Source: Streptomyces spiramenti (GTDB lineage Bacteria > Actinomycetota > Actinomycetes > Streptomycetales > Streptomycetaceae). From it: a DNA stretch of 45,152 nucleotides. The position numbers and the translations under genes are program-made. Under the pieces are notes generated by a model. The model made no database searches, was not told the DNA's origin, and worked only from the letters and a program-made list of their open reading frames with translations. Below are positions 42,411 to 45,152 of the stretch, in pieces. The DNA lies in the NCBI RefSeq assembly GCF_012034385.1, contig NZ_JAAVJB010000016.1:1-45152 (forward strand). Direction: 5' to 3'. The first letter of the stretch is position 1. The number at the start of each line of letters is the position of its first letter.

Positions 42411-43936
42411 TGAACCAGCTGAGCAACCTCGGGGACGGCTTCCTGACCGTCCTCACCCCCATGAACCTGCTGTGGGTGTTCGTGGGCGCCCTGCTCGGCA
42501 CCGCCGTCGGCGTGCTCCCGGGGCTCGGCTCCGCGATGGCCGTGGCGCTGCTGCTGCCGGTCACCTTCTCCCTCGACCCCATCGGCGCGTTCATCATGTT
42601 CGCCGGTGTGCTCTTCGGCGGACTGTTCGGCGACTCCATCTCCGGCATTCTCATGAACACGCCGGGCAACAGCACCGCCATCGCGAGCACCATCGAGGGC
42701 CACAAGATGGCCCAGGACGGCCGGGCCGCGCAGGCGCTGGCCACCTCCGCGATCGCCTCGTTCTTCGGCGGCACCGTCGCCGCGATCCTCGTGGTCTTCT
42801 TCGCACCGTCGTTGGCGAGACTCGCCACCCACTTCGGTCCGGCCGAGTACCTGGCCCTCGCGGTCTTCGCGTTCGTCGCCATCTCGGCGGTGGTGGGCGA
42901 ATCGATTCTGCGGGGTCTGACCTCGCTCGTCATCGGCCTCGCCATCGCCCTGGTCGGCATCGACGGCATGTCCGGCGCCTCCCGGTTCACCGGGGGGATG
43001 CCCGAACTCTTCGACGGCATCAACATCGTGGTGATCACCGTCGGCCTGCTGGCCCTCGGCGAGGTCATCGCCGTCGCTGCCCGACGCGGCACCAAGGAGG
43101 AGGCGAAGCTCATCACCTCCGCCGGCCGACTGTGGCTCTCCCGCAAGGAGTTCCGCCTCGCGCTCCCGGCGTGGGTGCGCGGCACCACCATCGGTGTCCC
43201 GTTCGGCATCATCCCCGTCGGCGGCTCCGAGGTGCCGACCTTCCTCGCCTACGGCACCGAGCGCCGCCTCGCCGCCCGCAAGCCCGGCAACATGTTCGGG
43301 CGCGGCGACGGCCGAGGCGTCGCCGGCCCGGAAGCGGCCGGCAACGCCACCGCCAGCACCGCCATGGGCGCGCTGCTCGCGCTGGGCCTGCCGACCTCCG
43401 CCACCGCGGCGGTGCTGCTGGCCGCCTTCCGCCAGTACGGGCTGCAGCCCGGCCCGCTGCTCTTCGAGCGCGCCAGCGAACTGGTCTGGGCGCTGCTGGC
43501 CAGCTTCTTCATCGGCATGGTCGTGCTGCTGATCCTCAACCTGCCGTTCGCCCCGCTCTGGGCGAAGCTGCTGAAGGTGCCGAGGCACTACCTCTACGCC
43601 GGTATCACCGTCTTCGCGATGCTCGGCATCTACGCCACCAGCAGCAAGGTCTTCGACCTGGTCCTGGTGCTCGCCATCGGCCTGCTGGGCTTCGGGATGC
43701 GGCGGTACGGGCTGCCGGTCGCCCCCGTGCTGATCGGCGTCATCCTCGGCCCGCTCGCCGAGACCGAGTTCCGGCGCACCATGGCCGTCAGCGAGGGTGA
43801 CCCGTTCGCCCTGGTCTCCAGCCCCATCTCCGCGACGCTGTACATCGTCCTCGCGCTCGGCGTCACCGGCCTCCTCGTCCAGCGCTCCCGGGCGCGGAAG
43901 AAGGAGGAGAGCCGGCTGATGACCCCGGTGGCCTGA
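42410..43936 (+). CDS. tctA: TctA large permease subunit
   Basis: 508 aa with about 11-12 helices. TctA signatures: FVGALLGTAVGVLPGLGSAM, FGGLFGDSISGILMNTPGNS, HKMAQDGRAAQALATSAIAS, GVAGPEAAGNATASTAMGAL and LAIGLLGFGMRRYGLPVAPV. ATG 42410 shares a base with the tctB stop. Functions with TctB and the TctC receptor to import the carboxylate with Na+ or H+ (family knowledge). Confidence 0.94.
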   Translation: MNQLSNLGDGFLTVLTPMNLLWVFVGALLGTAVGVLPGLGSAMAVALLLPVTFSLDPIGAFIMFAGVLFGGLFGDSISGILMNTPGNSTAIASTIEGHKMAQDGRAAQALATSAIASFFGGTVAAILVVFFAPSLARLATHFGPAEYLALAVFAFVAISAVVGESILRGLTSLVIGLAIALVGIDGMSGASRFTGGMPELFDGINIVVITVGLLALGEVIAVAARRGTKEEAKLITSAGRLWLSRKEFRLALPAWVRGTTIGVPFGIIPVGGSEVPTFLAYGTERRLAARKPGNMFGRGDGRGVAGPEAAGNATASTAMGALLALGLPTSATAAVLLAAFRQYGLQPGPLLFERASELVWALLASFFIGMVVLLILNLPFAPLWAKLLKVPRHYLYAGITVFAMLGIYATSSKVFDLVLVLAIGLLGFGMRRYGLPVAPVLIGVILGPLAETEFRRTMAVSEGDPFALVSSPISATLYIVLALGVTGLLVQRSRARKKEESRLMTPVA

Positions 43937-44255
43937 CCTCCGGCGCACGGCGCACCCCACGGGCCCCGACCTCCGCGACCAGCGGGGGCCGGGGCACGGT
44001 GCATGTCGGGGCCGTAGCGCCACGGGCCCGCTCCGCCGGGCCGGACCGGTCATGCACCCGGACCGGTCATGACCGCACACCGGTACGGGGCGCGCATGGA
44101 GGGGGGACCGCCGGGGCAGAGGCCGGAGAACGTCGCTGCGGACGGGGCGGCCGGGCACGGCCCTGCTCCGTAGGAGGGGGTGGAAGGCCACCCGCCCCCT
44201 CCGGGGTCTTCCACCGCCGCCCGTCGTGACGAACCGATCCGACCGGGAGGCTGCC
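43937..44255. other. intergenic with repeat and hairpins
   Basis: 319 bp. After the terminator at 43963, CCGGACCGGTCATG is directly repeated at 44041-44054 and 44058-44071. GGTGGAAG/CTTCCACC (44179-44186 and 44208-44215) flanks a GC loop upstream of the next gene. No coding pattern seen. Confidence 0.5.
43963..43995 (+). terminator. hairpin ending the tct operon
   Basis: GCCCCGACCTCCGC (43963-43976) pairs with GCGGGGGCCGGGGC (43982-43995) with one mismatch and one G-T pair; loop 5 nt, 27 bp past the tctA stop. Confidence 0.7.
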
Positions 44256-44579
44256 ATGGCATTACGCCGGACCGAGTATCCGATGAGCGACGGTCTGCGC
44301 CGTCTCGACCCCGCGCTCCAGTGGGCCGGTGCGGTCCCGTCCGTGGTGGGCGTCGCCTCCGCAGGTCCAGGCGCCGCTCACCGGCCGGGGGCCGGGGCCG
44401 TGCTGCGGTTCGCACTGTCGAGCCTGGCGCTGACGCTCGGATGGTTCGGTCGGCGCAGGGTGTTTCGCCGGGACACCGCGGCGCGTGCCGCGGCCGGAAC
44501 GGGCCGACGCTCCGGGGCGCAGGCGGTCGGTGGCCGAGCGGCGACATCGGGGGGCGCCGAGGCGGGGGAGGCCCGATGA
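44256..44579 (+). CDS. small membrane protein, unknown
   Basis: 107 aa. ATG 44256 has GGAGG with 6-nt spacing, better than the in-frame GTG at 44226. One or two hydrophobic stretches (LQWAGAVPSVVGVASAGPG and AVLRFALSSLALTLGWFG) precede a basic RRRVFRR and an Ala/Gly tail. Not recognised. Overlaps the next gene by 4 bp (ATGA). Confidence 0.5.
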   Translation: MALRRTEYPMSDGLRRLDPALQWAGAVPSVVGVASAGPGAAHRPGAGAVLRFALSSLALTLGWFGRRRVFRRDTAARAAAGTGRRSGAQAVGGRAATSGGAEAGEAR

Positions 44580-45076
44580 ACGGTCGCAGAGTCGTCCTGC
44601 TGCCGGGCGTGATCCTGCTGCTCGCGGGGGTGGCCGGGGTGGTACTCGGCGCAACCGGCGCGAGCCGGACCGTCGTTCTTCTCGTCGGCGCCGGGGTGGC
44701 GGTCGCCATGGGCGGGGCCGCGGTGCTGTGGCGTCGCAGTCGCTCCGGGGATTGGACGGGCACGACCTATCCGCTGCCACGCGCCGTTCGGCTGATCGCG
44801 CGGTTCAACCGCGGACTCTTCACCGTGCTGACGCTGGTCTGGGCGGTGTTGCTGGTGTGGGCAGCGGTTGGAGGTGACGCGCCGTTGAGCGTCCTCTGGA
44901 CGGTCGGGCAGTTGGCTCTGGCAGCCCAGTTGGCAGCCCTGAACCACACCCTCCTGCGTCGCGACGCCCGCGCGCGCGATGCGGTCGACAGCACAGCGAA
45001 CGGCGGAGAGCGGCAGCGGGACGACGCCACCGTCGAAGGCCGGACGGCGCCCGGCGGCGACGCCGCGCCGGAGTGA
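44576..45076 (+). CDS. four-helix membrane protein, unknown
   Basis: 166 aa. Hydrophobic segments: RRVVLLPGVILLLAGVAGVV, RTVVLLVGAGVAVAMGGAAV, RGLFTVLTLVWAVLLVWAA and LWTVGQLALAAQLAALNH; a charged hydrophilic tail follows. Start overlaps the preceding stop, so the pair is likely co-expressed, perhaps as one membrane complex. Nothing further can be said. Confidence 0.6.
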   Translation: MNGRRVVLLPGVILLLAGVAGVVLGATGASRTVVLLVGAGVAVAMGGAAVLWRRSRSGDWTGTTYPLPRAVRLIARFNRGLFTVLTLVWAVLLVWAAVGGDAPLSVLWTVGQLALAAQLAALNHTLLRRDARARDAVDSTANGGERQRDDATVEGRTAPGGDAAPE

Positions 45077-45152
45077 CCCCTGGCCGACCCGCGCGGCCAC
45101 GCCATCGGCAGGCCGACCGCGCGCGGCTCCGCCCCGCCGTTCTGCGCTCAGC

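Noticed and set aside
41681..44257. Minus-strand ORF of about 858 codons over the tct operon
   Set aside because: Mirror frame of tctB/tctA; composition of low-complexity Asp/Glu/Arg/Gly.

Overview
The window is about 45 kb of very GC-rich DNA with strong GC bias at third codon positions, many GTG starts, GTGA/ATGA gene overlaps and long GC hairpin terminators. Gene families typical of the group are present (IdeR/DmdR1-type iron box, TerD, polyphosphate kinase with a Nudix partner, XRE-TPR regulators, a type I-E CRISPR array). This points to a Streptomyces-like actinomycete chromosome; I cannot name a species. No rRNA, tRNA, insertion sequence or prophage was recognised.

Layout. 1-7.4 kb: 3' part of ppk and an overlapping Nudix gene, a MerR-type regulator, an acidic protein whose C-terminal half looks like DUF6924 and whose N-terminal half looks like a degenerate copy, a methyltransferase, a VOC (glyoxalase-fold) protein and a cupin. 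7.6-8.65 kb: a 17-repeat type I-E-like CRISPR array with an AT-richer leader on its left and a degenerate last repeat on its right, with no cas gene in the window; one 61-bp repeat-spacer unit is exactly duplicated. 8.7-10.8 kb: an XRE-TPR regulator diverging from two small unknown ORFs. 11-17.5 kb: a methyltransferase, then an iron box from which a flavin-binding PPOX-type gene and a four-gene ferric-siderophore ABC importer diverge. 17.7-23 kb: a 46-aa Cys-rich protein, a coiled-coil/acidic-linker protein of unknown function, a 167-aa unknown protein and a DEDDh exonuclease-BRCT-BRCT-TerD fusion.

23-31.1 kb: small regulator/enzyme modules whose intergenic regions hold readable operators: Rrf2 with an NTF2-like protein (two GTAAC-N7-GTTAC sites), MerR with an Old Yellow Enzyme (promoter with an overlong spacer), and MarR with an isochorismatase-type hydrolase (a TTGAC palindrome on the -35). 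A methyltransferase, a secreted ricin-lectin/PLC-like phosphodiesterase, and a GNAT / YjdI-type Fe-S / SnoaL mini-operon also lie here. 31.2-34.4 kb: a secreted protein overlapping a lipoprotein gene, a gamma-glutamylcyclotransferase-fold protein and a small membrane protein.

34.6-43.9 kb is the most coherent accessory region. It encodes two IclR regulators, a CaiB/BaiF CoA-transferase, a short citrate-synthase/citryl-CoA-lyase-like protein, an RraA/HMG-aldolase-like protein, a D-2-hydroxyacid dehydrogenase and a complete tripartite tricarboxylate transporter (TctC-TctB-TctA). Read together, these would import a branched or hydroxylated di/tricarboxylate, charge it with CoA, cleave the C-C bond and process the 2-oxo or 2-hydroxy acid product. 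The substrate is unknown. Between its two arms lie a perfect 28-bp AT-rich hairpin and a remnant signal-peptide ORF. The window ends with two overlapping small membrane-protein genes.
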